Assembly (NCBI GenBank): GCA_023376005.1 | Contig: CM042142.1 | Span: forward strand, 48,981,051-49,045,050 | Length of the DNA stretch: 64,000 nucleotides | From: Doryteuthis pealeii | Taxonomy: Eukaryota; Mollusca; Cephalopoda; Myopsida; Loliginidae | Reading direction: 5' to 3' | Shown: one piece after another, positions 22,473-34,688 of the stretch | Layout of the letters: each line of letters begins with the position of its first letter | Numbering within the stretch: the first letter of the stretch is position 1 | Position numbers and translations under genes: made by a program | Notes under the pieces: model-generated | The model's database searches: none | Seen by the model: the letters and a program-made list of their open reading frames with translations, nothing else | What the model was told of the DNA's origin: nothing

Positions 22473-23026
22473 ATGGTAGAATGCAGATAAAAAGATTTGG
22501 AACAGAGGGGGTATTATCGAAAAGTAGAACAGCTTTGAAACTAACTCTTCCATCATTTTCCCTTACTCCCATCTTTCATTGGTAAACTTTCCTGATTTAA
22601 CTCTTTACTTAAAATAGGAAGTAAAGGATAATATTACAGTTATTTCTTCTTCTTAATGAATTTCTTTTAAGATTTATCCCAGAGATTTTTGTTCATATTC
22701 ATTAATATAAAACCAAACAATTAGAAATCAATAATACTAAGCATATATTTATTAAAATCAAATTTTTAATATCAATATGCAAATTAGCCTTCCCATTCAC
22801 ACTGTAAACCACTATTTTGTTGTATATATAAATACAATTGCGTATTATTAGTATGTGAATATGGTCAACAGTCTTAATAATGTAAAACAATTTTATTATT
22901 CATTGATGTTTAAATAAAAATAAAATCATGGAGAATGTGATGTAAATAACTAAGGGAATTGTGACTTGAGTAGTAATATAGTTTCGGTTACAGACAGATA
23001 AACACACAATCTCCATTATAATAAGA
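22473..23026 (-). mobile_element. HEL1 copy e, 3' end missing
   Basis: On the minus strand the 5' end TCTTATTATAATGGAGATTG follows an A. The body matches other HEL1 copies to about 22473, where the terminal hairpin and CTAG are absent. Confidence 0.75.
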
Positions 23027-23059
23027 TAATATATATATATGTATGTGTGTGTATGTATG

Positions 23060-23407
23060 TGAAGAGATGGAAGTGAAACCAATGGTATGTAGTATAGTAA
23101 GAAATTTGAAAAAAACAAAAAAAAACACAGGTTTAAATAAAATGAGTTGAGTAGTTTAATTAGCCGATGCCNTCAGTGTTTCTATCTGTTAAGTAGATCT
23201 TCTTTCAGGGCTTTCTGATATAAGCAAAAAGTTAAAAAAAAATTTTTATCACAGAATAATGAGAAAAACTGCATTATATCAACAAATGCCCTGAAGAAGA
23301 TCTACTTAACAGATTGAACACTGCAGTGTCGGCTAATAAACTTACCACTCATTTTATTTAAACCTGTGTTTTTTCAAATTTCTTACTATACTACATCATA
23401 TATACAC

Positions 23408-23415
<8 letters not shown>
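23060..23415. mobile_element. Foldback M, copy 1
   Basis: Left arm with TTAGCCGATGCC.TCAGTG and AAGTAGATCTTCTTTCAGGG; right arm the inverse (CCCTGAAGAAGATCTACTTA). Outer blocks (AAACCTGTGTTTTTT) are also inverted. Contains the N at 23172. Near-identical to 24789-25130. Confidence 0.75.
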
Positions 23416-23441
<26 letters not shown>

Positions 23442-23469
23442 ATTATACATACACACACACACACATACA

Positions 23470-23855
23470 CAGCTACTATACAATCATCAGGTTGTGCTAA
23501 CAGCATGGATTCTCATAACATTCTCTTGCCACACTCCTATTAGTCATCGCTCCTGGTAGGTTTGCATGCAACCAGAATCCCACACAGAGTTGGTTAATTT
23601 AAGTTTTTGCCTGTCAGCCTAGTGTCCATGTGTAGGTGTCCACAGGAAATATCACTTATGAGTTTGTCCTTGTTCTCCAGGAGTGTCCAACATGTCTTGT
23701 TCGTCTTACTTGCATGGTTTGTGTGATTGGTGTAAGTGGCCACACAGCTGCTTCTTTGTGGGATGTGTTTCCAGGATTCATTCAGGACAGCATCCTTGTG
23801 TAGTTCCCATCTAGCTTCTTCTCTCTTTTTTGAGAGGAGATATCCTATAGATGGG
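23470..23855 (-). pseudogene. LINE LB C-terminal fragment, copy 1
   Basis: Minus-strand reading gives ATYTNHTNHASKTNKTCW and related frames matching, after frameshifts, the C-terminal region seen at 25203-25560, 56467-56662 and 58745-59440. The lower end is the LINE 3' end (GTTAGCACAACCTGATGATT on minus) next to a (TG)/(TA) tract. Confidence 0.65.
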
Positions 23856-24168
23856 ACCCTAACAGGTACTACCACTCCGGGTCAGAGTGGACCAGGGGAG
23901 CAATGGTGATGAAGGGGTGCTCCACATTCCCCCAAACCTCAGAACTGGAACCTCACCAAGATAGAGTTTAACGTCATTACCAGGACATGTAGACCCGCAG
24001 CCACCGCCTTCTAGCACCCATATGATAAAAAGGGGTTGGGGCTTGCCATAAGGGCAATAGGGTTGGGAAAATCATATAGGTGCTAGGGCTTGACGTGACC
24101 AGCCGATTGATCGGAGGGGGCCTCTCCGACCACCCGTTTAGCCCAAGATAGGGCCAAAGTGGAGTATG
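23848..24168 (-). repeat. Family B fragment
   Basis: Contains the segment from 'TAGATGGGACCCTAACAGGT' to 'AAGATAGGGCCAAAGTGGAG'. Both the LINE-like tail and the CTGTCGG end are absent. Confidence 0.75.
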
Positions 24169-24255
24169 GGGGTCACTTGAGACCAAATTACCGAATATGA
24201 TATGAGAAAATAGGAAAAAAATAAATCCAATGGTGAGCAATATTAGATTTAAAAA

Positions 24256-24515
24256 GGATCTGGTTTAGCTCAGTTGGTAGAGCATTCGACTGGGGTAATC
24301 ACAAGGTTCCGGGTTCAGTACCAACACTCACCAATTCAGCGTATGAGTAGCACAAAGATCTGTGCAGTAAAATGAGCACTGATGGAAGGTGTAGCGCTCC
24401 ACCTCAGATGCCAAAACAATCTCCTTGGTCTAGCGCTAGTGAAGAGGGTAGACTCCCTCGCTGTCTGGCTGATACTGACTTTAGGCCACGACGACGACTT
24501 TACTTATACTATAAA
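24256..24515 (+). mobile_element. SINE1 variant, complete head
   Basis: A box TTTAGCTCAGTTGGTAGAGC and B-box region TTCCGGGTTCAGTACC; the body deletion variant matches 22203-22445. Confidence 0.8.
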
Positions 24516-24700
24516 ATTCAGTTGGATACTATATATATATTATTATAATGGTATTCCTGTGTATACCATTATAATAATAAATTTGCTCTACTTACGTATT
24601 GAGCACTTTATATTTGTTATATTGCTGTCTTATCATTGTGAAAATTGCATCAACTAACCATTGTGACCAATTTCACTGGTAAGTCACCATTTTCACAATA

Positions 24701-24705
<5 letters not shown>

Positions 24706-24788
<83 letters not shown>
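24706..24788. repeat. (TA)n(TG)n compound microsatellite
   Basis: About 20 TA units run directly into about 21 TG units. Confidence 0.95.
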
Positions 24789-24791
<3 letters not shown>

Positions 24792-25128
24792 GAAATGGAA
24801 GTGAAACCAATGGTATGTAGTATAGTAAGAAATTTGAAAAAAAAAACAAAAAAAACACAGGTTTAAATAAAATGAGTAGTAAGTTTATTAGCCGATGCTG
24901 CAGTGTTTCTATCTGTTAAGTAGATCTTCTTCAGGGCGTTTGCTGATATAAGGAAAAGTAAAAAAAAAATTTTATCACAGAATAATGAGAAAAACTGCAA
25001 TTATATCAACAAATGCCCTGAAGAAGATCTACTTAACAGATTGAAACACTGCAGTGTCGGCTAATAAACTTACCACTCATTTTATTTAAACCTGTGTTTT
25101 TTTCAAATTTCTTACTATACTACATCAT

Positions 25129-25130
<2 letters not shown>
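24789..25130. mobile_element. Foldback M, copy 2
   Basis: Same arms as copy 1 with only scattered differences; part of the segmental duplication. Confidence 0.75.
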
Positions 25131-25202
<72 letters not shown>

Positions 25203-25560
25203 GCTACTATACAATCATCAGGTTGTGCTAACAGCATGGATTCTCATAACATTCTCTTGCCACACATCCCTATTAGTCATCGCTCCTGGTAGGTTTGCAT
25301 GCATCCAGAATCCACACAGAGTTGGTTAATTTAAGTTTTTGCCTGTCAGCCTAGTGTCCATGTGTAGGTGTCCACAGGAAATATCACTTATGAGTTTGTC
25401 CTTGCTTCTCCAGGAGTGTCCAGCATGTCTTGTTCGTCTTACTTGCATGGTTTGTGTGATTGGTGTAAGTGGCCACACAGCTGCTTCTTTGTGGGATGTT
25501 GTTTCCAGGATTCATTCAGGACAGCATCCTTGTGTAGTTCCCATCTAGCTTTTCTCTAAG
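25203..25560 (-). pseudogene. LINE LB C-terminal fragment, copy 2
   Basis: Near-identical to 23470-23830. Minus-strand frames contain the TNHASKTNKTCW-type stretch. Broken by stops and frameshifts. Confidence 0.65.
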
Positions 25561-25682
25561 CATTTCTTGTTCATCTTACTTGGATGGTTTGTGAGATAGG
25601 GAATAAGTAGCCATACAAAATGAAATAAAAATTTAAAAAATAACAAAATATACAAGTAACAAGAAAATTAGTATTATTTGTA

Positions 25683-26125
25683 CTAGCAAATATATGCACC
25701 CTCCGGGTGCAAGTATTTAAGTTTTAATGTAATAAAATATTGTATTAAATTAGAAAGGCTAATGAAACTAAATAAGAATGCAGATAAAAAGATTTGAAAC
25801 AGAGGGGGGTATACTAAAAAAAAAAAAAAAAAAAAAAAAAATAGAACAACTGAAACTCACTAATCCATCACTCCCGTATTTCATTGCTAAATTTTCCTAA
25901 TTTAAGTATTTAGTTAAAATAGGAAGTAAAGAATAAAATGATAGTTATTTCTTCTTATCAATGGATTTCTTTTAAGATTTATCCCCAAGAATTTTGTTCA
26001 TATTTATTAAAATAAAACCAAACAATTAGAAATCAATAATACTAAGCACATATTTACTAAAATCAAATTTTAATATCAATATGCAAATTAGCCTTCCCGT
26101 TCACACTGTAAACCACTATTTTGTT

Positions 26126-26167
<42 letters not shown>

Positions 26168-26354
26168 TGTTATCAAAATGTACATATGGTCAAGAGTATT
26201 AATATTATAAAACAGTTTTATTAATAACTGAGGTTTAAATAAAAATAAAATCATGGCGAATGTGATGTAAATAACTAAGGGAATTGTGACTTAAGTAGTG
26301 ATATAGTTTCGGTTACAGACAGAAAAACACACAATCCTCATTACAATAAGAAGA
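25683..26354 (-). mobile_element. HEL1 copy d
   Basis: The minus 3' end shows the hairpin TGCACCC-GGAGGGTGCA, then TATATTTG, then CTAG and T. The 5' end is slightly altered (TCTTCTTATTGTAATGAGG after an A). Contains a poly(A) expansion near 25815 and a (CA)n at about 26131-26162. Confidence 0.8.
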
Positions 26355-26405
26355 TATGTTATAGTGAGTGCAGATAATTTTTTTACTCTTCCACATACTT
26401 TTTGA

Positions 26406-26485
26406 GGTTATTTCCTATAAGTCTAACATAAACAAAGGGGAACCACTCTTGACTAATAAATTATTTATTTATTGATCTACTAGAA
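26406..26485. repeat. TEL-MITE half copy
   Basis: Left arm only: GGTTATTTCCTATAAGTCTA through the ATTGATCTACTAG block. Confidence 0.75.
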
Positions 26486-26699
26486 AAACGCGATTTAAAA
26501 ATGTTAACACCCTCATAGGAATACGTTTAATATATTTTCAAACAGTCTCCACATGTTCCCCATCCCTGTCAACATATGCTTAGAATCTCCCACAGATGAT
26601 TTAAAAAAAAAAAAAAGATGTTAATATTTCTATGAGAGTAGCTGTATATTAGAAAAGTATAGGTATACCCAATTTGTCAAAAAATCCGTGTTTTTACAA

Positions 26700-26784
26700 A
26701 ACAAAACACACGGCTTCCTCAAAGTGAAAAAAAAACAAGGGGAGGTTACTCTCATTTAAGTAGCTAATGTTCAGATTACCTAAA
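26700..26784 (-). repeat. MITE-G half copy
   Basis: Right-arm sequence ending AGCTAATGTTCAGATTACC. Confidence 0.7.
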
Positions 26785-26847
26785 AAAGTACCACCACAAA
26801 TTCCATTTTCTTGTAAAATATCTGCACATATGTATTGATATCGAAAG

Positions 26848-27605
26848 TATAGATAAAAGGATATGAAAACAACACAATATGCTGTTAAAGTGAAAAGATT
26901 TTATATCATATTCATAGCTAATATTGAACACTGTCGCTGACCGAGAAAAGCATTGGCAGACGTGCTTATATTTGAAACTTCCACATAACTTTTTTGCAAC
27001 ATCATTGTTTTCGTTTTGAATTCATATTATTTTCGTCTCTGCTATTGATAAGTCTGGAGTATAAACAAGCTCTGAAGATGATTTTTATAAATCAAATTTT
27101 TTTTTAAGAGTGATTGGTTTGTTTTGTTTTTCGGCATATAAACCTCAGTGGGTCATTTAACGCCGACAAAGTTTTGAAATAAATTAATTCTTAATGGAGA
27201 ATCAATTTTTTTTTATTAACACATTTTTCTATTTAATCCATAGATAGGACACGAACAGGTTCTACCACTCCGGGTCAGAGTGGACCAGGGAGCAATGGTG
27301 ATGAAGGGGTGCTCCACATTCCCCAAACCTCCAAAACTGGAACCTCACCATCAGATAGAGTTTAACGTCATTCCCAGGACATGTAGACCCGCAGCCACCG
27401 CCTTCTAGCACCCATATGATAAAAAGGGTTGGGGATTACCATAAGGGCAATAGGGTTGGAGAAATCATTATAAATTGAAATATTGTTCAATATTAGCTAT
27501 GAATACGATATAAAATCTTTTCACTTTAACAGCATATGGTGTTGTTTTCATATCCTTTTATATATACTCATACCGTCGGATTCATTTCCTTTCTCTTAAC
27601 TTATA
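26848..27605. mobile_element. Palindrome-arm element with nested family B
   Basis: 26848-26925 and 27485-27605 are inverse arms (GTATAGATAAAAGGATATGA... and its complement) related to the 18075 palindrome. Family B (27115-27470) sits between them. Confidence 0.6.
27115..27470 (-). repeat. Family B copy
   Basis: The tail block at the lower end (TTTGTTTTGTTTTTCGGCAT, inverse of the LINE LA tail type) is followed by 'CTACCACTCCGGGTCAGAGT' and the remainder up to the GCAATAGGGTTGG region. The GTGCAGTCGG end is missing. Confidence 0.8.
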
Positions 27606-27832
27606 TGAAAAGTAATAAATAAATGGATTTCTGAGCATACTAAAAATCAAACACAAAATCAATTATTTTCACATTTTTTTTTAAATAAATCTGCACGTGT
27701 ATTGATATTAAAAAAGAACAAGCCGACTGACTTGTGAGCATACTGGACATACTAAAAAAGTAGTCACAAATTCAACCATTGACTTTTTTCTTTTCTTGTA
27801 AAATCTGTGCACACATATTGATATCGAAAGTG

Positions 27833-28028
27833 GGTTATTTCCTATAACTCCAACATAAACAAAGGGGAACCACTCTTGACTGATAAGTTTATTTATTTAT
27901 TGATCTACTAGGGGAAAAAAAGGAAGACATGGTTAGGGTTAGGGTTTAGTTTAATGGGAAAATAAATAAATAATTTATCAGTCAAGAGTGGTTGCCCTTT
28001 GTTGATGTTGGAGTTATAGGAAATAACT
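27833..28028. mobile_element. TEL-MITE copy 3
   Basis: Complete, with GGTTATTTCCTATAACTCCA arms and a GGTTAGGGTTAGGGTTTAG core. Flanks CGAAAGTG and TGAAAGTG form a 7-of-8 target duplication. Confidence 0.85.
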
Positions 28029-28059
28029 TGAAAGTGATAAGTGGACGTATTTGTGAACA

Positions 28060-28247
28060 TCGCCAACTCAGCATATGAAGAGCACAGGGATCTGTGCGGT
28101 AAAGTGAGGAGCTGATGGTAGGTTTGGTGCCCCACCTCAAATGCCAAAACAATCTCCTTCGTCTAGCACTAGTGAAAAGGGGTTAGACTCCCTTGTTGTC
28201 TGGCTGATACTGACAACAGGCCATCCCAATGACTTTACTTTTACTTC
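28060..28247 (+). mobile_element. SINE1, head truncated
   Basis: Begins at CGCCAACTCAGCATATGAAG and runs to CAATGACTTTACTTTTACTT. Confidence 0.75.
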
Positions 28248-28393
28248 TAAGTGTACTAAAAATAGTACAACCACAAATTCAATCAATGAATTTTTTTTTC
28301 TTTTCTTGTAAATCTGCACATGCATATTAATACCAAAAATAAAACAAAGGACTTCTGAGCATACTGGACACTTAAAAAATAAAACCATTATTC

Positions 28394-28779
28394 GGTTAAA
28401 TTCTACTTAACGGACATAAATTCCACCATCATATGTAACCCCGCCGAAATAATAAAAAAATAATAAAAAAATCAAGGAATTAACCGAATTTAATCAAATT
28501 TTCAGTATTGATATATATGAATAAACAATATAATACACCAATTATTTTATCAGGTCAGTTAACTTTGAACCACATATCTTTAACACAGATTCACAAACAT
28601 AAAAAAAACAAAAAGTTTTTGAATAAAATAACTGGTGCATTATATCTTTTATTCATTAATGTATCAACACTAAAAATTTCATTAAATTCGGTTAACTTCC
28701 TGATTTTTAGTATTTTTTTTTTCTTTCAGCGGGGTAACATATGATAGTGGAATTTATGTCTGTTAAGTAGGATTTAACC
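28394..28779. mobile_element. MITE-F copy 1
   Basis: Ends GGTTAAATTCTACTTAACGG and the inverse. Arms are about 180 bp (AAATTCCACCATC...GTAACCCCGCC). Flanks CATTATTC and CATTATTG give a 7-of-8 target duplication. No ORF. Confidence 0.85.
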
Positions 28780-29353
28780 CATTATTGTTATTCAATCATT
28801 GGCGTACAAAAAAATGTACAACTGCAAGCTCAATCATTAAAATTTGTTCTTTTTTTTCTTTTCTTGAAATCAAAATGTTAATAGAAGACAGGAAACGAAG
28901 CTTTTAGCAGCATTAGATGTTTGGGTCTTTTAATAGAATACAATTCACCCATCAAAAAAAAAAAAAAAAAAAAAAATTACAATTTAAACATTTACTGCTG
29001 TAAAACAAACTATAATACAAAGTCGAAGCAAATATAGAGGGACAGATTTGGATAGTGAACAATGTCTGTGAATACAGATAAACATGGTTGGTTAGAGAGA
29101 GAGAGAGAGAGAGAGAGAGCTCTTACTTTCCTTCATTTTCCAAAGGAGGCCAGTCCATTCTTGGGTGAAAAAAAATCTCTGTTCAATTGTTTCTACAAAG
29201 TGCTGCGCATATTCCAATGATAAAATACTATTCATTTGGAATCCAATATGGAAAATGCTACACAAAGATGAAAATGATGAGTCAGTTGAAAAAACAGCTA
29301 TCAAAAACATTGTGTCAGAGATTTGGTTTTTTAAGTTCATCTGGGATTTTTGC

Positions 29354-29394
<41 letters not shown>

Positions 29395-29811
29395 ATCTCT
29401 ATATGGTTTTTCTTTTCCTTTTTTTTTTTTTTTTTTTTTTTTAAATTCTCATTAAGTTCATCTGGTATTTTTTCAAAAAAAAAATTAAAAAAAAAAAAAC
29501 ACTTAAAAAAATTTTGAAAAAGAAAAAAGGAAAAAAAGGAAAAAAAAAAAAAGGGGGGAAAAATAGAAATAGGAAAAGGAAAAAAAGCGGAAAAAAGGGA
29601 AAAGAGGGGAAAAGGAGAAAAAAATGAGAAAAAAAAAATGAGAAAAAAAAAAATGAAAAAATAAAAATAAAAAAAATATCTATATTGTTTTTTTTTGTTT
29701 TTTAAGTCTTTAGTTTTTAATTCTCTTCACAGATCTTCAAAAAGGTGTCTTTTTTTCAGCATTTTTGAAGTTTATACTTATATGTATTTATGAGATGAGG
29801 CTTGATATGAA
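28780..29811. other. Homopolymer-rich region
   Basis: (GA)n at about 29094-29118, poly(A) at about 29358-29390, poly(T) at about 29418-29441 and A/G-rich DNA to 29680. No gene is recognised. Confidence 0.6.
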
Positions 29812-29925
29812 TAATTTTGATATTTCAGACTGTGGTCCTCAATCTTTATTGTATATATTACAGGTTACTGTGGCATGAACGTTGTATTTATACACAATAA
29901 AAATGAGGACAACAGTCTGAAATAA
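29812..29925. mobile_element. MITE-N, short copy
   Basis: Ends TTTCAGACTGTGGTCCTCAA and the inverse (GAGGACAACAGTCTGAAAT), with GAACGTTGT inside. Related to 36565, 61215 and 61700. Confidence 0.7.
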
Positions 29926-30267
29926 TTATTCATCTTTAAAGTTGTTTTCCTTTTAAGCAGACAAATTCCCAAAAAGATAATGTCTCCTTCCATAAATATC
30001 TCCATTTCTGGATTTTTATGTGGCTATTGATTTACCTCTCAAAGTTTCGTCTTTTTAAATGCATGAACAATAAAGTATGCAATTTTACACTCATCTACTG
30101 AACACTGAATTCATAAGGATACAATCTTTATTGGTTTTTAGTCTGTTAAAGATTTTTTTAATTTATTTTCTTAAAAAAGAAATTTAAAAAAAACAAAAAA
30201 AAACACAGTAACAATTATATAAGCAGCATAAATCCACGAAGACCTACATTTTAAATAAAAATTGCAT

Positions 30268-30500
30268 TTTAACTCTTAACATCCTATACCGCCTCATTCC
30301 ACCAGGCCGGAAGTCACATTCATTTTCCTAATCTGCCCCAAACGATAGCCTTTGTTTAACTATAATATTAAACATATTTAGAAGTCTTTGATTTATGGGG
30401 AATAACAGGTAACTTTAAATGAAAAGGAAATTTATAACCATTTTTTGATAAACCCTTAGAGGAATGGGGCACTGGACTTAGAAAATTCTCAATGGGATGT
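30268..30500. mobile_element. Foldback E, complete
   Basis: Ends TTAACTCTTAACATCCTATA and the inverse, with the inner pair CCTCATTCCAC / GGAATGGGGC. A second copy is cut by an LTR at 63634. Confidence 0.7.
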
Positions 30501-30577
30501 TAAGAGTTAAGGAAGGAATATCACTGATAGCAGAACGGTGAGGTCTGGACATACTTGAGGGAAAAAAAAAAAAAAAG

Positions 30578-30774
30578 GGTTATTTCCTATAACTCCAACA
30601 TAAACAAAGGGAAACCACTCTTGACTGTTAAATTATTTATTTATTTATTTATTGATCTACTAGGAAAAAAGAAGACTGGGTTAGGGTTTAGGGTTAGTTT
30701 TAATGGGGAAAATAAATAATTCATCAGTCAAGAGTGGTTCCCCTTTGTTTATGTTGGAATTATAGGAAATAACC
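30578..30774. mobile_element. TEL-MITE copy 4
   Basis: Complete arms with a GGGTTAGGGTTTAGGGTTAG core. Inserted in a poly(A) tract, so its target duplication cannot be read clearly. Confidence 0.85.
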
Positions 30775-31398
30775 AAAAAAATAAAAACCCCTTCCAAAAT
30801 CTTATGGTCGTGTTATCTGCAAAAATTTGTGTCTAAGAAAAAATAAATAGAAATAATTTCATCATATTTTTTTTCATTTTTGGCTAACACCAGCTAATAA
30901 TGTCATAATTTAATTAGATTTTTCAAATGCTTTTTTTAATTAATTATTTAAGGACTTATCAATTTACAAAAACAAAAGTTATGAAAGATTTTCATTCATT
31001 ATAACATAGCATTTTAAGCTGTTATATTAAAATAAATTATTACATTGCGTTGTATTGACATAAAAAATATTAAGATTATTAAATTATATTGGATCAAATT
31101 ATCATAATATTGTTAGTTATTGCAGGCTTCATAAAATTCAAGAAAGATAATTTAGATATCATCCAACTATATATCACTAAAATTCTTGTGCGTGTATGCA
31201 CATATATATATTTATGTGTGTATGTGTATATATCTATATTTATGTGTGTTAATGTATGTATATGTGACCGCGTGTATGTAACCATAATCCAGAAAAAAAG
31301 AATTATAGCGAGATTTTTATTAACAATCCAATTAAAATTATATGCATGTGTGTGTATATATGTGTGTGAGCATATTTTTATGTGTATACATGTACATA

Positions 31399-31437
<39 letters not shown>

Positions 31438-31944
31438 CCATAATCCAGAAAAAACACCAAATTATAGTGAGATTTTTGTTAATAATCCACTTAAAATGCT
31501 CTAACTTTGAAATAAAGCAATTACTAGTCCAATTTAAAACTGAATGATAATTTTGTGGTGTCTTTATCTAAACTGAACTTTTTTTTTAATCATCCATATT
31601 CACAATATAAAAATAAAAATATAACTATGAAATATTAATAATTCACTCCTACCTAAATAGAAGCATCAATATCATTATGAACCAATATTACAACAAGAAT
31701 CCAATAGTTCTACTAGTTATCTAATTCTAAAGTTAAAGGAAAAATAAATAAATAAATAAAAATAATATATATATAATGTATATAACAATGTTTTAGGTAC
31801 AGAAATCTTTTTGGCTAACACCAGCTAAATTGGCTAACACCAGCCAATTGATAATTTTTTTAAATTTATGCCTCAACTGGTTATCTAATTTGAAAGTTAA
31901 AGTAAAAAAAAAATAAATAAATAAAATAAAATAAAGAAGAGAAT
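30775..31944. other. AT-rich region with (TG)n and a short tandem duplication
   Basis: (TG)n at about 31401-31434. A unit starting 'ACCATAATCCAGAAAAAA' is present twice (about 31279 and 31436), about 158 bp apart. The reading frames across it are microsatellite artefacts. Confidence 0.55.
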
Positions 31945-31948
31945 ATAC

Positions 31949-32093
31949 AAGGTGTGTCATAAAAAGTATTGAGATTTTTTGTTCTCTTTGACACACCTTG
32001 TATTCTGAAAAAATTAACGTTCCATTCATTGTTCATTTCTATTTTGGTAAATACAGCTTCAATCTCAATACTTTTATGACACTTCTTGTATAA
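31949..32093. mobile_element. Mariner-type MITE (CAAGGTGTGTCA ends)
   Basis: Left end CAAGGTGTGTCATAAAAAGT preceded by TA, right end the inverse with small changes followed by TA. An inner inverted copy of the end (GACACACCTTG) is also present. Related units cluster at 62802-63085. Confidence 0.65.
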
Positions 32094-32098
32094 TGTAC

Positions 32099-33265
32099 AT
32101 AACAATGTTTTAGGCACAGAAATCTTTTTGGCTAACACCAGCCAAATATTTCATAAGTGATTTTTTTTTTTTTTTTTTTTTTTTTTAAATATAATGCCTG
32201 GACCCCATCGCTCTGAGATTACCAGAGGAAATATATGAATGAAATTTAAATCAGAAGATTTAAAAGAAAAAAAGAAAAGAAAAAAAAAAGAAAGAAAAAA
32301 AACTTATTAAATACATTCAATAACAACAAAAAAAAATAAAAATAGGTTAAAGGATTTATTCAATTACTTGCATCAGAAGAATGCAGTATTGCAGTGGTGG
32401 TATCATTACTGGTAGTGAGTGGCAAGACTGCATTTATAGCCAATGACAAAATAATACCTATGAAATGGCTGGGTAACAAACTGGTGGATAGACAGGCACT
32501 GATAATTGCAGCAGGTGAAGATGGTGACAGAAATCTTTTAAAAAAAGATAAAGAAACTTAAAGAGAAATATCCATGATCTATACGCATGGAACTTTGGGA
32601 TTTTTCCTTCTTAAATTTATTTAGCTGAATTCTTAAGAAAAGAAAAAGAAAAAATTAAAAATTAAGTTAATAATGCTATTAAAATTATGGCGGTATAAAT
32701 ATTAAAGACTTAACAATTCAAGCAATTGTTTTAAGAATTACATAATAAGTTGTTTTTTTTTTTTGTTTTTTTTCTCTCTTGAAAAAGGAATTCTGGGTTA
32801 AATATACATTATTAGAGGAAGCGAACAGAACAAAAAATTCAAAAAGAAAGCCATTATCAATGACTAAAAATATTTTGGTAACTATTCCTCTATATTAAAT
32901 AAGTCTTAATAGAATTCTAAGTCCAGGCTAATGTACTTGATTTTATAGTCCCATATAAAAAGAAAAGAAAAAAAATAAGGAAAGAAAAAAAAAAAGATTC
33001 AAAATGTGTCAAAATTATGCATCATCAGGTTGTGAGCTAAAAATAGAAGAATTCTTATATTCAATTTAAGATTTTAAATATAATGTCCATAACAGCTACT
33101 GTAATTTTTGTAAAAATTATTCTACTTTCCAAATTTTATTTCATGATTATTAAATTGATAAAAAAAAAAAAAATGGTTAGCAAATGTCAATAACTTTTAG
33201 CAATGTCAACCAGAAAATAGTGGCTCAAGCTAACTAAATAATTGGGACTGTGTGAAATTATTTAT

Positions 33266-33309
<44 letters not shown>

Positions 33310-33410
33310 TCTTAAATAGCTTGCTTACTTCTGATAAATAGTGGTTCAAGCTAACTGAATATTTGGGACTGTGAATTTTTAAAAAAGATCATATTATATA
33401 TACATATATA

Positions 33411-33446
<36 letters not shown>

Positions 33447-34688
33447 TTTCTTAAACAGCTTTGCTTATCATGATTTTTAGAAATAAGATATTCGAAATTT
33501 TATCCATGTTTCTACAAAAGATTTTGATTTTTAAAGTTTACAATTAAATGGGAAGAAATTAAACAAGAATAGTAGAAGCATGCTGGAGGGAGGAGAAAAA
33601 AAAACCCAATATATCAATTTATGTTCAGACTTTTTAATGCAAAATTAAAATTAGATCAGCAAAAAATATTAAACCGTGATGCATACTAGTAAACCTGTAA
33701 TTCTAGCAATAAACATAAAAAATAAAAGGATCATTTTGTTGTTTTTGGTTTTTCATTCTTATACAATACAAATATACATACACAAACAGCTGGTTTTGAT
33801 TTTCTAATCAAAGAAATTGGATTTTTTTAAATTCTAATTTAGAATTAGAATTTTAAAGTGCTAAAGGTCTTCTACTTTTCAAAATAAGGAAATTAATGTA
33901 CATATTTATCATACAGTCCTCAAATTAATATATTTTACCTACATAAGTCTAGAATTATTTATCAATAAAATGTAAATAGATAAAAAGGCATTTACATGGA
34001 AGTAGCAGTAGTAGGGACAATACATTATTCGAATAGATGACACATGCGATGGAACAAAGCTTATTTTTCTTATTGCAGTTTGTTTTTTGTTTTTGTTTGA
34101 GGCCATTGCATTAAAACAAAAAAAAAAAATATGAAAAATTATTAATGGAGAGAAAAAACATGCTGTCAAATACAATATTTTCTTCTTTTTTTTGTAATCT
34201 TTTTGTAATTTTGGAAAAATTATATGAATAAAATCCTGATGATATCCTGTCCATGTTTCATTAAGATACCTTTGCCACTCATGTCTCTATTGTATTAGCC
34301 AACCAACCAGCATCACTAGCAGATCATTTAGATAGAATTCATGCACTCAATTTTTAGGTAAGATTTTTTTTATTTTTCAATAGCCTTCAGTCTGTGAAGA
34401 GATACCAGTGGGAAAACAAGTCATTGATTTATCATTTAGGTTGTTATTTGTTTTTTCTTCTTCTTCTTCTTCTTCTTCAATTACCCCAATGACAAGTTTT
34501 TTTTTGTTTTTGTTTTGTTTTTTGGGGGTTCCCTTGTCTAAGAAAGAAACCATTTTAATTTGAAAATGTCTCCTGCTTCATTTAACATAACAGGTTTTGT
34601 TTTACCTATAGCAACCTTTTTGTGTGTGTCAGCTTTTTGTTTATTTTGTATCTAACATCATCTATTTGTTCATTTGTGATCAACAATT
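32099..34688. other. AT-rich region 3' of the p85 gene
   Basis: No gene recognised. Holds poly(T) at 32160-32186, (TA)n at about 33270-33307 and 33397-33445 (each following a copy of a unit with 'CAAGCTAACT.AAT.TTGGGACTG', a tandem duplication), and a CTT run near 34457-34478. The p85 3' UTR should lie in its right-hand part. Confidence 0.6.

Noticed and set aside
29358..29445. Poly(A)/poly(T) pair as a retrocopy tail
   Set aside because: No processed gene sequence lies beside it; it is simple homopolymer DNA.
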